DNA from: Pedobacter riviphilus
GTDB taxonomy: Bacteria; Bacteroidota; Bacteroidia; Sphingobacteriales; Sphingobacteriaceae
Direction of reading: 5' to 3'
Assembly (NCBI RefSeq): GCF_014692875.1
Contig: NZ_CP061171.1
Coordinates: 1,860,001-1,924,000 of the forward strand
DNA: 64,000 nucleotides
Shown one piece after another: positions 17,955 through 26,374 of this stretch (position 1 is its first letter; each line of letters begins with the position of its first letter). Position numbers and translations under genes: made by a program. The notes under the pieces were generated by a model. The model worked only from the letters and a program-made list of their open reading frames with translations, searched no databases and had not been told where the DNA came from.

Positions 17955-19879
17955 ATGATTAACATTACTTTACCTGACGGTTCTGTCCGTCAGTATGAAA
18001 AGGGCACTTCTGCCCACCAAATTGCATTGTCAATTTCTGAGGGCTTAGCCCGTAACGTATTAGCCGCTGAGGTTAATGGCGAAGTTTGGGATTCAACAAG
18101 ACCAATCGAATCTGATGCATCAGTAAAATTATTGACCTGGAATGATACTGCCGGAAAATCAACTTTTTGGCATTCCTCAGCTCACTTAATGGCTGAAGCT
18201 TTAGAGGCACTTTATCCGGGTACAAAATTTGGTATCGGTCCGGCAATCGAAACTGGTTTTTATTATGATGTAGACTTTGGCGACCGGGAATTTTCGTCGG
18301 ATGATTTCAAAGCCATTGAAACCAAAATGATCGAACTGGCTAAACAAAAGGAAACTTTTGTGCGCGAAAGTGTAAGCAAGGCAGATGCGGTAAAATATTT
18401 TACAGAAAAAGGCGATGAGTATAAATTGGATTTAATTGATGGCCTTGAGGATGGTAAAATTACTTTCTATACCCAAGGTTCATTTACCGATTTATGCCGT
18501 GGTCCACATATTCCGAATACTGGTTTTGTAAAAGCAGTAAAACTGATGAATGTGGCCGGTGCTTATTGGCGTGGCGATGAAACTAAAAAACAGTTAACCC
18601 GTATTTATGGTGTAACTTTCCCTAAGGCGAGCGAGCTTACTGAGTATCTTTTAATGATTGAGGAAGCAAAAAAACGCGATCACCGTAAATTAGGGAAAGA
18701 GTTAGAGCTATTTGCTTTCTCAGAAAAAGTAGGAATGGGTTTACCTTTATGGTTGCCTAAAGGAACTGCTTTGCGTGAGCGTTTAGTGAACTTTTTAACC
18801 AAAGCACAAGCGAAAGCTGGTTATGAACAAGTGGTAACACCACATATTGGCCATAAAAACTTATATGTAACTTCAGGCCACTGGGAGAAATATGGTAAAG
18901 ATTCTTTCCAGCCGATTAAAACTCCGCAGGAGGGGAGGAGTTCTTCTTAAAGCCAATGAACTGCCCGCACCACTGTGAGATTTACAAAACAAAACCACGT
19001 TCTTACAAAGATCTTCCGGTTCGTTTTGCAGAGTTTGGTACGGTTTATCGTTACGAGCAAAGTGGCGAGCTGCATGGTTTAACCCGCGTACGTGGCTTTA
19101 CTCAGGATGACGCGCACTTGTTCTGTATGCCAGAACAGGTGAAAGAAGAGTTTAAAAAAGTAATCGATTTAGTGCTTTACGTATTTAAATCGTTAGGTTT
19201 TGATAACTATACTGCCCAGGTATCACTAAGAGATCCGGAGAATAAGGCAAAATACATTGGTTCTGATGAAAATTGGAGGCTATCTGAAAATGCCATTATC
19301 GAAGCTGCTGCAGAAAAAGGCTTAAATACTGTTGTAGAATATGGCGAAGCCGCTTTCTATGGCCCTAAGCTCGATTTTATGGTGAAAGATGCTTTAGGTA
19401 GAAAATGGCAATTAGGTACTATCCAAGTTGATTATAATTTACCGGAGCGTTTCGAATTGGAATATACTGGTAGCGATAACCAAAAGCACAGACCAGTAAT
19501 GATTCACCGTGCACCATTTGGTTCATTAGAAAGATTTATTGCCGTTTTAATCGAACATTGTGCCGGAAACTTCCCGTTATGGTTAAGCCCGGAGCAATTT
19601 ATTGTTCTTCCTATTTCAGAAAAATATGAAGATTATGCAAAAAAAGTTTTAGATGAACTAAATAATTCCGATATTCGCGGGCTGATTGACTTTCGTGATG
19701 AGAAAATCGGTCGCAAAATACGCGATTCGGAAGTTAAAAAGATCCCATACATGCTCATTATCGGTGATAAAGAAATGGCAGAAGGAAAAGTTTCTGTCCG
19801 TAAACATGGTGAGGGAGATTTAGGCGAAATGACGTTGGAAGAGTTCAACAATTTATTAAGAAAAGAAATAACAGTTTAA
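17955..19879 (+). CDS. thrS: threonine--tRNA ligase, split by a one-base frameshift as sequenced
   Basis: Charges tRNA-Thr. The first frame (17955-18950) holds the TGS domain ([15 protein letters not shown]), the editing domain with [16 protein letters not shown] and [13 protein letters not shown], and class II motif 1. The second (18956-19879) resumes at PMNCPHH, whose Cys is a zinc ligand, and carries motif 2 ([23 protein letters not shown]), motif 3 ([13 protein letters not shown]) and the anticodon-binding domain. At the GGGG run 18932-18935 one G is missing: adding it restores [17 protein letters not shown] and a 641-aa protein of normal length. As the only thrS visible and normally essential, a sequence error is likeliest. 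First gene of a translation operon. Confidence 0.93.
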
Positions 19880-19895
19880 ATTAAATAGTACAAAT

Positions 19896-20465
19896 TTGGC
19901 ATTAGGAAGACCAGGATTTAACAGGGGACCACGTCCACCTTTTAAGAAAAAAGAAGCAGAGCATAACATTAATCAGTATATTAAATCGCCCGAAGTGCGT
20001 TTAGCTGGCGATAATGTTGAACCGGGGATTTATCCTTTGGCAAAAGCTTTGGCACTTGCTGATGAACTGGAATTGGATTTGGTAGAAATATCGCCAAATG
20101 CCGTACCGCCAGTTTGTAGAATTATTGATTACAGTAAATTTGTTTACGAGCAGAAGAAAAAGCAGAAAGAAATTAAAGCTAATGCGAAACAAACTGTAAT
20201 TAAGGAAATCCGTTTTGGTCCTAACACCAACGATCACGATTTCCAGTTTAAACTGAAGCATGCAGTAAGCTTTTTAGAGAACGGAGAGAAAGTTAGAGCT
20301 TACGTGCATTTTAAAGGTAGAGCAATTGTTTACAAAGAGCAGGGAGAGATTTTGTTATTAAAGTTTGCCCAGGCTTTAGAAGATGTAGGAAAAGTAGAGT
20401 TGTTACCTAAGTTAGAAGGTAAACGTATGTTCCTTACAGTTGCACCTAAAGTAGCAAAAAAATAA
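19896..20465 (+). CDS. infC: translation initiation factor IF-3
   Basis: Binds the 30S subunit and checks start-codon pairing. 189 aa: N-terminal domain with [22 protein letters not shown], a Lys-rich linker ([15 protein letters not shown], about residues 87-101), and the C-terminal domain with [20 protein letters not shown]. The start is TTG at 19896; no in-frame ATG or GTG lies near the N-terminus. Unusual start codons in infC are known from E. coli (AUU), where IF-3 discriminates against its own message; TTG here could serve the same control. It follows thrS by 16 bp in the common thrS-infC-rpmI-rplT order. Confidence 0.96.
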   Translation: MALGRPGFNRGPRPPFKKKEAEHNINQYIKSPEVRLAGDNVEPGIYPLAKALALADELELDLVEISPNAVPPVCRIIDYSKFVYEQKKKQKEIKANAKQTVIKEIRFGPNTNDHDFQFKLKHAVSFLENGEKVRAYVHFKGRAIVYKEQGEILLLKFAQALEDVGKVELLPKLEGKRMFLTVAPKVAKK

Positions 20466-20494
20466 AAACAATTTTATAAATTAAATAACAGGTT

Positions 20495-20695
20495 ATGCCA
20501 AAAATGAAAACCAATTCCAGTGCTAAAAAGCGTTTTTCGCTTACTGGAACAGGTAAAATCAAAAGAAACAAAGCATACAAAAGTCACATCTTAACTAAGA
20601 TGAGTACTAAACGTAAGCGTGCGCTTGGAAATGCAGGAATTGTAACAGATGCAGATTCAGGTAACGTAAAACGTATGCTTTGCATCGGAAAGTAA
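20495..20695 (+). CDS. rpmI: 50S ribosomal protein L35
   Basis: 66-aa very basic protein beginning [14 protein letters not shown] with the family block [22 protein letters not shown]. Length is normal. It lies between infC and rplT; in E. coli this region is feedback-controlled by L20, but I could not identify an L20-binding structure here. Confidence 0.97.
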   Translation: MPKMKTNSSAKKRFSLTGTGKIKRNKAYKSHILTKMSTKRKRALGNAGIVTDADSGNVKRMLCIGK

Positions 20696-20768
20696 TTCAT
20701 TAATTTCACCAGGTATCAGGCATTAAAGTTCCTTAATTGGACGCCGCTTACCAAAAAACAACAACAAC

Positions 20769-21113
20769 ATGCCACGTTCGGTAAACGCAGTAGCTTCGAG
20801 AAGAAGAAGAAAAAAGATCCTTAATTTAGCCAAAGGTTATTGGGGAGCAAGAAGTAAGGTTTATACTGTTGCTAAAAACACAGTAGAAAAAGGTTTGCAA
20901 TATGCATACCGTGACCGTAAAGTTAAGAAAAGAGAATTCCGCGGATTGTGGATCCAACGTATCAACGCTGGTGCACGTCAACACGGTATTTCTTACTCTC
21001 AATTGATCGGTAAATTAGCTTCTAAAGAAATCGGTTTAAACCGTAAAGTATTGGCTGATTTAGCAATGAATCACCCAGAAGCTTTCAAAGCTGTAATTGA
21101 TGCAGTAAAATAG
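20769..21113 (+). CDS. rplT: 50S ribosomal protein L20
   Basis: 114 aa, basic; [18 protein letters not shown] at the start and [35 protein letters not shown] further on are diagnostic. Binds 23S rRNA early in 50S assembly. Last gene of the operon, with a strong terminator 29 bases downstream. Confidence 0.98.
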   Translation: MPRSVNAVASRRRRKKILNLAKGYWGARSKVYTVAKNTVEKGLQYAYRDRKVKKREFRGLWIQRINAGARQHGISYSQLIGKLASKEIGLNRKVLADLAMNHPEAFKAVIDAVK

Positions 21114-21142
21114 AAATTTTCGCTCAGGCGATAATCATATTT

Positions 21143-21179
21143 AAAAAAGGTTCCGATGTAAAATCGGAACCTTTTTTTA
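21143..21179. terminator. bidirectional intrinsic terminator after rplT
   Basis: Perfect 15-bp stem AAAAAAGGTTCCGAT / ATCGGAACCTTTTTT with a GTAAA loop, flanked by A and T runs on both sides. It separates rplT (plus) from the YegP-like gene (minus) and can serve both. Confidence 0.9.
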
Positions 21180-21184
21180 TACAA

Positions 21185-21514
21185 TTAACTTTGATCATCT
21201 GTTTCAGCATCCGGTGCGTTCTTCTTAACAGATTCTATTCCATTGTCTCTGGCCGAGGCACTTTCGTACATTTCGCTCGAACCTATAATTTGCCCGTTTG
21301 TAGCTTTTAGGTTAAAATATTGTTTGCCGTTGCTCGAGGTTTTTCTTTCAAATTTCGAGTCGTCCTGTGAATTCTTTTTAACAGATTCTATCCCGTTTTC
21401 ACAGCTCGATTTTGCAGCATAACCTTCGCTGGCTAAAATAACCTGACCATTACCGGCTTTCAGATTAAACTGATACTCACCGTTAGTTCTTTTAGTAATC
21501 ACAAATTTTCCCAT
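21185..21514 (-). CDS. YegP-family (DUF1508) protein with two tandem repeats
   Basis: 109 aa made of two DUF1508 repeats: FVITKRTNGEYQFNLKAGNGQVI... and KFERKTSSNGKQYFNLKATNGQII..., each closing with NGIESVKKN (about residues 4-50 and 54-99). These form small beta-alpha units of unknown function; E. coli YegP is the usual reference. The acidic tail DAETDDQS is not part of the repeats. Monocistronic, convergent with rplT across a shared terminator. Confidence 0.9.
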   Translation of the reverse strand: MGKFVITKRTNGEYQFNLKAGNGQVILASEGYAAKSSCENGIESVKKNSQDDSKFERKTSSNGKQYFNLKATNGQIIGSSEMYESASARDNGIESVKKNAPDAETDDQS

Positions 21515-21693
21515 AGTGCTGATTTTAATTATTTGGTTTTAAAATGATATATACTTAAAGTTATAAAAGTTTATAAGGAAAATCAATATGGGTAAGAGAA
21601 TTAAAAATAAGTTAACCTTTTGGCAATAAAAGCAGCTGTATTGCAATTTGTATCTCCTTCGACAGGCTATCATTGACCGGCTCAATAGAAGAT

Positions 21694-21777
21694 TCGTCAT
21701 CTCGACTGAAGCGCAGCGAAATGGAGAGATCTTTGAATAGATTTCTCGACTACGTTGTACTTCGCTCGAAATGACGA
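21694..21777. repeat. dispersed imperfect palindrome (intergenic repeat)
   Basis: Outer arms CGTCATCTCGA and TCGAAATGACG, inner arms around GAGAGATCT and AGATTTCTCGA: an imperfect long hairpin in the 358-bp gap between the YegP-like and metallopeptidase genes. Related pieces occur at 6259 and 17748. The rest of the gap shows no gene; a 106-aa minus-strand frame across it is judged non-coding. Confidence 0.65.
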
Positions 21778-21872
21778 CTCCGAAGGCGGCTGCCACTAAT
21801 ATTGATTTTATCCAACAAATTAAGTCTAAGGATGAAAACAATCTTTGTGGTACAGCCACTGGTAATCTTGAA

Positions 21873-23474
21873 TTAATACAATCCCAATTCTGCTAAACAG
21901 GCAAATTGCTGACCATCATGAGCAGATTTAGCGATAATTTTATAGTATAAGAATGTTTGAGGTGAAGTAAAGTCGAAATATTGTACACCACTAATGTTCT
22001 TCGCCACGTAATTACCCTGTGAGGTAAAATTCACGCCATCTGTACTGGTTAAAATTTCAAAATCTTTAACCGCTCTACTTAAGCTGCTGCGCTGTAATAA
22101 ACTCACGCCACTGGCTGTTTTAGCAGTTGTACCTACTTTTATTACCACATTGTGCGGGTAAGAGGTAGCAGATGTTCTCCATCTCGAGTGCCAAACAGTT
22201 GCAGGATCATTATCAATTAAACTTGTGGCTTTACCATCCGAACTTTCTTCTGAGCTGAAAGAAGCAATAGTCCACCCCGTTTTGCTTAACTCGTTTTTGG
22301 TTGAAAAGGTCAACACCGGCAAACCACCCGAGAAGGTATAGGCGTAAATTTGTTCGGTTACTGTACCGTTATCATGTACCAGTTTCACTTTCAGCTCGTA
22401 AGGAATACCATCGGCTTTTTCCTGCAGATCGGCAATTGGCATAACTACCCTAAAGCTATCTGTACCAATTTTTTTCGACTCCCAGGTGATGGCATTGTAA
22501 TCTTTGTTTACGCCTGTACCTTCGTTATTTACATTTGGATCGTTGTAATATAATATACTGGTTACATTACCGGTTGAGGTAAATTTTCCAGATACGACGA
22601 TTGAAGCCAGGCCACTATCGTAACTGGCATAAATTTTCGGGATAGTGGTGGTAACGGAACCGTAGTAGGTATTAGAGTTGTTGTTAAAAACCTGGTTAGT
22701 GTTTAAAATAGCGGCATCGGCAGCAGTTAAAAATGTAGGACTTTTACCTAACGTACCATTACCTGCCCACATTAATGCCATACCCAGTGTAGAATTTTCC
22801 GAAACTTTTTGCCTGTTGTGTGGTAAATTTAAGCCATGGCCCAACTCATGCACCATACCCCCAAACCAAACACTGAAACGATTACCTACAGTTGTATTTA
22901 AACCAAGGTTGGCAATGTCCATTTCTTCATAATCAAGGGCATAACACCATCGGCCAGTACCGTAAAACGGACCACCACTTGGCGTGCCATTTGAGCCTAT
23001 AGAGTATCTTGGTATAATAATTAGTGTATGATCGCTGGTTTTATCGGCCGGGTGTGCTGCAAAATAAGCATTTACTTCGCTGGCTACAGCACCAGAACCG
23101 CCTGAGTAAGGATAACTGCTTTTCGGTAAGTTTCCTCTAATAGTAAGAATTTTTACACCGCCCGAACCATCATCGGCCAAACCGAAAGTTTTGTTGCCAT
23201 AACCATTTCGGTTCATTTCCTGTTTGTACCAGTCCTGGGTCCACAATAAAAGATCACTTAGTCTTTTACGATAACCAGCTAAGGTATCCAGGTCGTTAGG
23301 CACAAAATACACTACATTTACATTACGGGTTTGTGTAATAATGTTTACTGTAGCCATTTTATGACTTAGGGTAGGCGTTTTTTCCTCAGGTTGTAAGGTT
23401 TCGGCCTTTTTACAAGATAGCGCAAATAGACAGGCGGAGACAAGGCCTGCAAAAAGTAGACTGTTTTTTTTCAT
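21873..23474 (-). CDS. secreted zinc metallopeptidase with C-terminal discoidin domain (lipoprotein)
   Basis: 533 aa. Signal peptide with a lipobox ending in Cys21 (LFALSCKK), so probably lipid-anchored on the envelope. The zincin motif HELGHGLNLPHN (H-E-x-x-H-x5-H, near residue 206) supplies two zinc His and the catalytic Glu; FSVWFGGMV precedes it. Residues about 395-533 form an F5/8 type C (discoidin) module (SLIDNDPATVWHSRW, VKDFEILTSTDGVNF), usually carbohydrate-binding. Precise peptidase family not assigned. About 240-370 bp upstream lie two LacI-type operator-like sites, hinting at sugar-linked control. Confidence 0.85.
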   Translation of the reverse strand: MKKNSLLFAGLVSACLFALSCKKAETLQPEEKTPTLSHKMATVNIITQTRNVNVVYFVPNDLDTLAGYRKRLSDLLLWTQDWYKQEMNRNGYGNKTFGLADDGSGGVKILTIRGNLPKSSYPYSGGSGAVASEVNAYFAAHPADKTSDHTLIIIPRYSIGSNGTPSGGPFYGTGRWCYALDYEEMDIANLGLNTTVGNRFSVWFGGMVHELGHGLNLPHNRQKVSENSTLGMALMWAGNGTLGKSPTFLTAADAAILNTNQVFNNNSNTYYGSVTTTIPKIYASYDSGLASIVVSGKFTSTGNVTSILYYNDPNVNNEGTGVNKDYNAITWESKKIGTDSFRVVMPIADLQEKADGIPYELKVKLVHDNGTVTEQIYAYTFSGGLPVLTFSTKNELSKTGWTIASFSSEESSDGKATSLIDNDPATVWHSRWRTSATSYPHNVVIKVGTTAKTASGVSLLQRSSLSRAVKDFEILTSTDGVNFTSQGNYVAKNISGVQYFDFTSPQTFLYYKIIAKSAHDGQQFACLAELGLY

Positions 23475-23712
23475 TAGATAATTTTTAGTTTAGGAATTGA
23501 TAATATGAATTGGTTAATAATGTTTTGTTTAACGTGCTTAACTCAGCCACATGTACTGACCTTCATAAAATAGAAGGCTACATCATCAATATTTGCCAAA
23601 CATGGCCGCTATCCCTCAATATTCAATTAAAAATGAAGCGTAATCAGTTAGTTCTCTTTGCTTTGTAATCCTTAAGTTACAAACAGTAATTATACTTTGT
23701 TAAAATAAATCA

Positions 23713-23734
23713 GCGCAAACGTTTGTGTTGTAAT
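23713..23734. promoter_or_regulatory. LacI/CRE-type operator-like site 1
   Basis: Contains the palindrome CAAACGTTTG (23716-23725), typical of LacI-family operators, joined to GTGTTGTAAT. Its reverse complement shares ATTACAACAC and AAACGTTTG with site 2. Lies in the 611-bp gap upstream of the metallopeptidase gene. Confidence 0.5.
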
Positions 23735-23822
23735 TGTCAGAAATACATTTATTAGCTTAACTTTAAAAACATAAACAGCGCGTTTCATGCCTCTTTTTTT
23801 TGGGATTGCAAGAAATGTAAAG

Positions 23823-23843
23823 ATTACAACACGCAAACGTTTG
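23823..23843. promoter_or_regulatory. LacI/CRE-type operator-like site 2
   Basis: ATTACAACAC, two extra bases GC, then AAACGTTTG; the palindrome CAAACGTTTG spans 23834-23843. Inverted relative to site 1, palindrome centres 118 bp apart. The rest of the gap (23475-24085) holds no convincing gene. Confidence 0.5.
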
Positions 23844-24085
23844 ATTATCTGAGAAATCATCCTGACAGGATCTTTTTCTTTACTATTATTCTCTGTATGT
23901 AGTATTTATCAGACTTATTGGCTAAATTTTATGAAATATAAATGACTGAGCCGGATTTGCAGAATTTTTACAACAAAAATTAGAAATAATGATACCGGAA
24001 ATTGAATTAAGGAGGGAAGATGACAGACATAATCCTCAGTTAACTGATATGCCTGTTAGTGCAATGTATCGAAAAATAGCTACAA

Positions 24086-25537
24086 TTAACCCAAAGTATT
24101 GGTAAACTTCATCCTAATTCCACTTTGAAAGTTCTGGATGATTTTGAAAATTTCGATCAGTGTTACCTTTTCAATTTTGGTTAAACTATCAATTTCGATA
24201 AAGTTATTAGGAGCAGCTTGATCATTGATAATGAGATTGGCCTGATGTTTTAGTCTTAAACCCATCAGGTAATAATACGATTGCGAAAGTTCGTTAAATT
24301 GCTCTTCGCTAAAAACACCTATTTCTCTTAAGGCCTTTAAACGTTCGCCGGTATTTTCTTTTTGAAAAATCCTGTTCTGTAATGCATAAACCCTTGCCAG
24401 ATCCACAATAGGGGTCATGGCTGTTTTAATATCGAATACCTCTTTTTTATGGATTTTTTGCGTTCTAATATTCCTAAAATAAGTGAGCGGTGGCTCATAG
24501 AGTAGGGCATTTTTGGCTAGGTATACGTAGAATTTTTCAATTGGTTTTTGGAGTTCCTCATCAACAAAAGACCTTAAACTTTCCATAATAGCTAAATCGC
24601 CATAAATAGCCCGGCAATCGAAAAATGCGGCAAATTTTACAGCAGCTTCAGGTAAAGCTTCTTCTATCCAGTTTTTATAATTGTACTTCCAGTGAGATAG
24701 TGAATGTGTCCAGTTTGGATTGGTGGCCATATAATCACCATCACAGTATACAAAGCCCACAAAATTTAGTTTATCAGAAACTTGGGTAGCCAGATCGAGA
24801 AAATAAGAGCGTACAGCTGCTCTTTTATCCTCTCCGGTATCTTCGTAAATAATGGCATTATCCTGATCGGTTTTTAGGCTAAGCTCTTTTCTCCCTTCAC
24901 TACCCAAAACCATAAATACAAATTTTGCAGGTGGTGGACCTAATTTGGCAATTACATCTTCAATAATTTTAAAAGAAATGGTATCGGCAATAGTAGTAAT
25001 CACCTCGTTTACAATTTTCGAGTGTACACCTCTAGCCAGAAGCTGAGATACAATGCCTGGTACTTTCTGCCATTTTAGTTTTAAATCGCTGGTATTTACA
25101 GCCGATTTTACAGATTGGATAAAAACTAATGGAGATTCGGCCTGCTCGCTTAAAAGGCGGTTCCTGCTTAGAAAACCAACATAATTACCATTGTCGTTTA
25201 CCAATAAATAACGCGATTTTTTACTGAACATCATCAATATTGCTTCATACACATAAGCATCTGGAGTTATGGTAACAATATGAGTATCCATAACTTCGTC
25301 AATCGGCAAATTCGAATTCAGCTGTTTGGCAATTACATTATCCCTTAAAGTAATATCGGTTACAAAGCCAAGATAAACATCCTGCTCATTTTTTATAAAG
25401 AGACAGCTGGTTTTCTGCTCCGACATTTTAATTGCAGCTTCAAAAATAGGCGTGCCTGGGCTGCAACTCACAATTTTTTTGAAAGTAATGTCTCCAATAC
25501 GGGCAGTATAAATTTGATCTGCTAGTTTATCTTCCAT
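24086..25537 (-). CDS. CBS-domain protein with DUF294 nucleotidyltransferase-like domain
   Basis: 483 aa. N-terminal CBS pair (about residues 14-135: TPIFEAAIKMSEQKTSCLFI and DAYVYEAILMMFSKKSRYLLV) for adenosine nucleotide sensing, then the DUF294 nucleotidyltransferase-like domain with GSEGRKELSLKTDQDNAI near 215, the glnD-like G-S...D-x-D pattern, and a helical DUF294 C-terminal domain. Unlike many relatives there is no N-terminal cyclic-nucleotide domain. Its start overlaps the end of the exonuclease gene by 11 bp, so they are co-transcribed. Probably a signalling or modifying protein; target unknown. Confidence 0.88.
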   Translation of the reverse strand: MEDKLADQIYTARIGDITFKKIVSCSPGTPIFEAAIKMSEQKTSCLFIKNEQDVYLGFVTDITLRDNVIAKQLNSNLPIDEVMDTHIVTITPDAYVYEAILMMFSKKSRYLLVNDNGNYVGFLSRNRLLSEQAESPLVFIQSVKSAVNTSDLKLKWQKVPGIVSQLLARGVHSKIVNEVITTIADTISFKIIEDVIAKLGPPPAKFVFMVLGSEGRKELSLKTDQDNAIIYEDTGEDKRAAVRSYFLDLATQVSDKLNFVGFVYCDGDYMATNPNWTHSLSHWKYNYKNWIEEALPEAAVKFAAFFDCRAIYGDLAIMESLRSFVDEELQKPIEKFYVYLAKNALLYEPPLTYFRNIRTQKIHKKEVFDIKTAMTPIVDLARVYALQNRIFQKENTGERLKALREIGVFSEEQFNELSQSYYYLMGLRLKHQANLIINDQAAPNNFIEIDSLTKIEKVTLIEIFKIIQNFQSGIRMKFTNTLG

Positions 25538-26204
25538 TAAAAAGTCCCTGTAAAATTCTTTTAAACGAAAATTCTTTTGTCTCTTTCTTTTTCAAGTTAA
25601 AAGTATGCTCCTGGCGAAGAGCTGAAGTTAAGCTAATTTTGCCTGTTTTTAAAAGATGAAAGAAAATCTTTGCTGTATTTAAGGTGTCAGATAAAGCATT
25701 GTGCGTATTTTCGGGTACTTCATTAAATAAAATGGTGTAAAATTTATCCAGCTTTAAATGACTGATTACTGTATTGGTAATATATGGTGCGCTTGCCTTC
25801 ATCGTACAGAAGAAAGCCAGATTTTTAAATATGTTTTCTCTTCCGATACGGTATAACTCCACATTCACCATGTGATAATCGAGCTCAATAAAATGGCCGA
25901 TAACCAAAGGCTTGTATTTTTCTATATCATTAGAAAACTGCAACATTACTTTTTCTTTATTTTCGCCATGGATATGCAGATATTCAGGGGTGATTTTGTG
26001 AATTTTTAATGCAGCCTTATCAATGGTGAAATCGGTATTTTTAATGTAGTGATTCTCCCGCTTAATTTCCTGATAAGACTGATCATAAATAATCCAGGCA
26101 ATCTGGACAATATAAGGCCAGTTCTTTTCTTTAGAATAAGGTGCTGTCCAATTTTTAGGTAGACCTGAAGTTTCGGTATCAACTACGAGGAAGTATTCTT
26201 GCAA
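25527..26204 (-). CDS. DnaQ-like 3'-5' exonuclease
   Basis: 225 aa DEDD-family exonuclease: YFLVVDTETSGLP (Exo I, D-x-E) at residues 5-17, GHFIELDYHMVNVE (Exo II, near 117) and HNALSDTLNTAKIF (Exo III, near 177). Between the first motif and the second it has a WPYIVQIAWIIYD strand. Not the replicative epsilon subunit by context: it is coupled by overlap to the CBS-DUF294 gene, a pairing found in several bacterial phyla, often near acetate uptake genes, though none is here. Confidence 0.88.
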   Translation of the reverse strand: MQEYFLVVDTETSGLPKNWTAPYSKEKNWPYIVQIAWIIYDQSYQEIKRENHYIKNTDFTIDKAALKIHKITPEYLHIHGENKEKVMLQFSNDIEKYKPLVIGHFIELDYHMVNVELYRIGRENIFKNLAFFCTMKASAPYITNTVISHLKLDKFYTILFNEVPENTHNALSDTLNTAKIFFHLLKTGKISLTSALRQEHTFNLKKKETKEFSFKRILQGLFNGR

Positions 26205-26374
26205 TTTTAAATGGTTAGCGTATAAGATTGTTCTACTTCAAAGATACTTATTTAAGAACATAAACTATAATTATTCATGTATCTGCTAGATAAAGACAAT
26301 TTATAAATAAAGTGTTTTTTATTTGTTAAAGTGAAAGATTAACCCTTATTTGGTGACAAAATTTAATTAAAAAT

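Noticed and set aside
21539..21859. 106-aa minus-strand frame next to the YegP-like gene
   Set aside because: It runs through the dispersed palindromic repeat (21694-21777), has no recognisable start context, and its composition is unlike the neighbouring genes.
23989..24105. 38-aa plus-strand frame (MIPEIELRRED to NPKYW) overlapping the end of the DUF294 gene
   Set aside because: Coding-like in appearance, but too short and convergent with a real gene; could be the C-terminal relic of a lost gene. Not supported enough to annotate.
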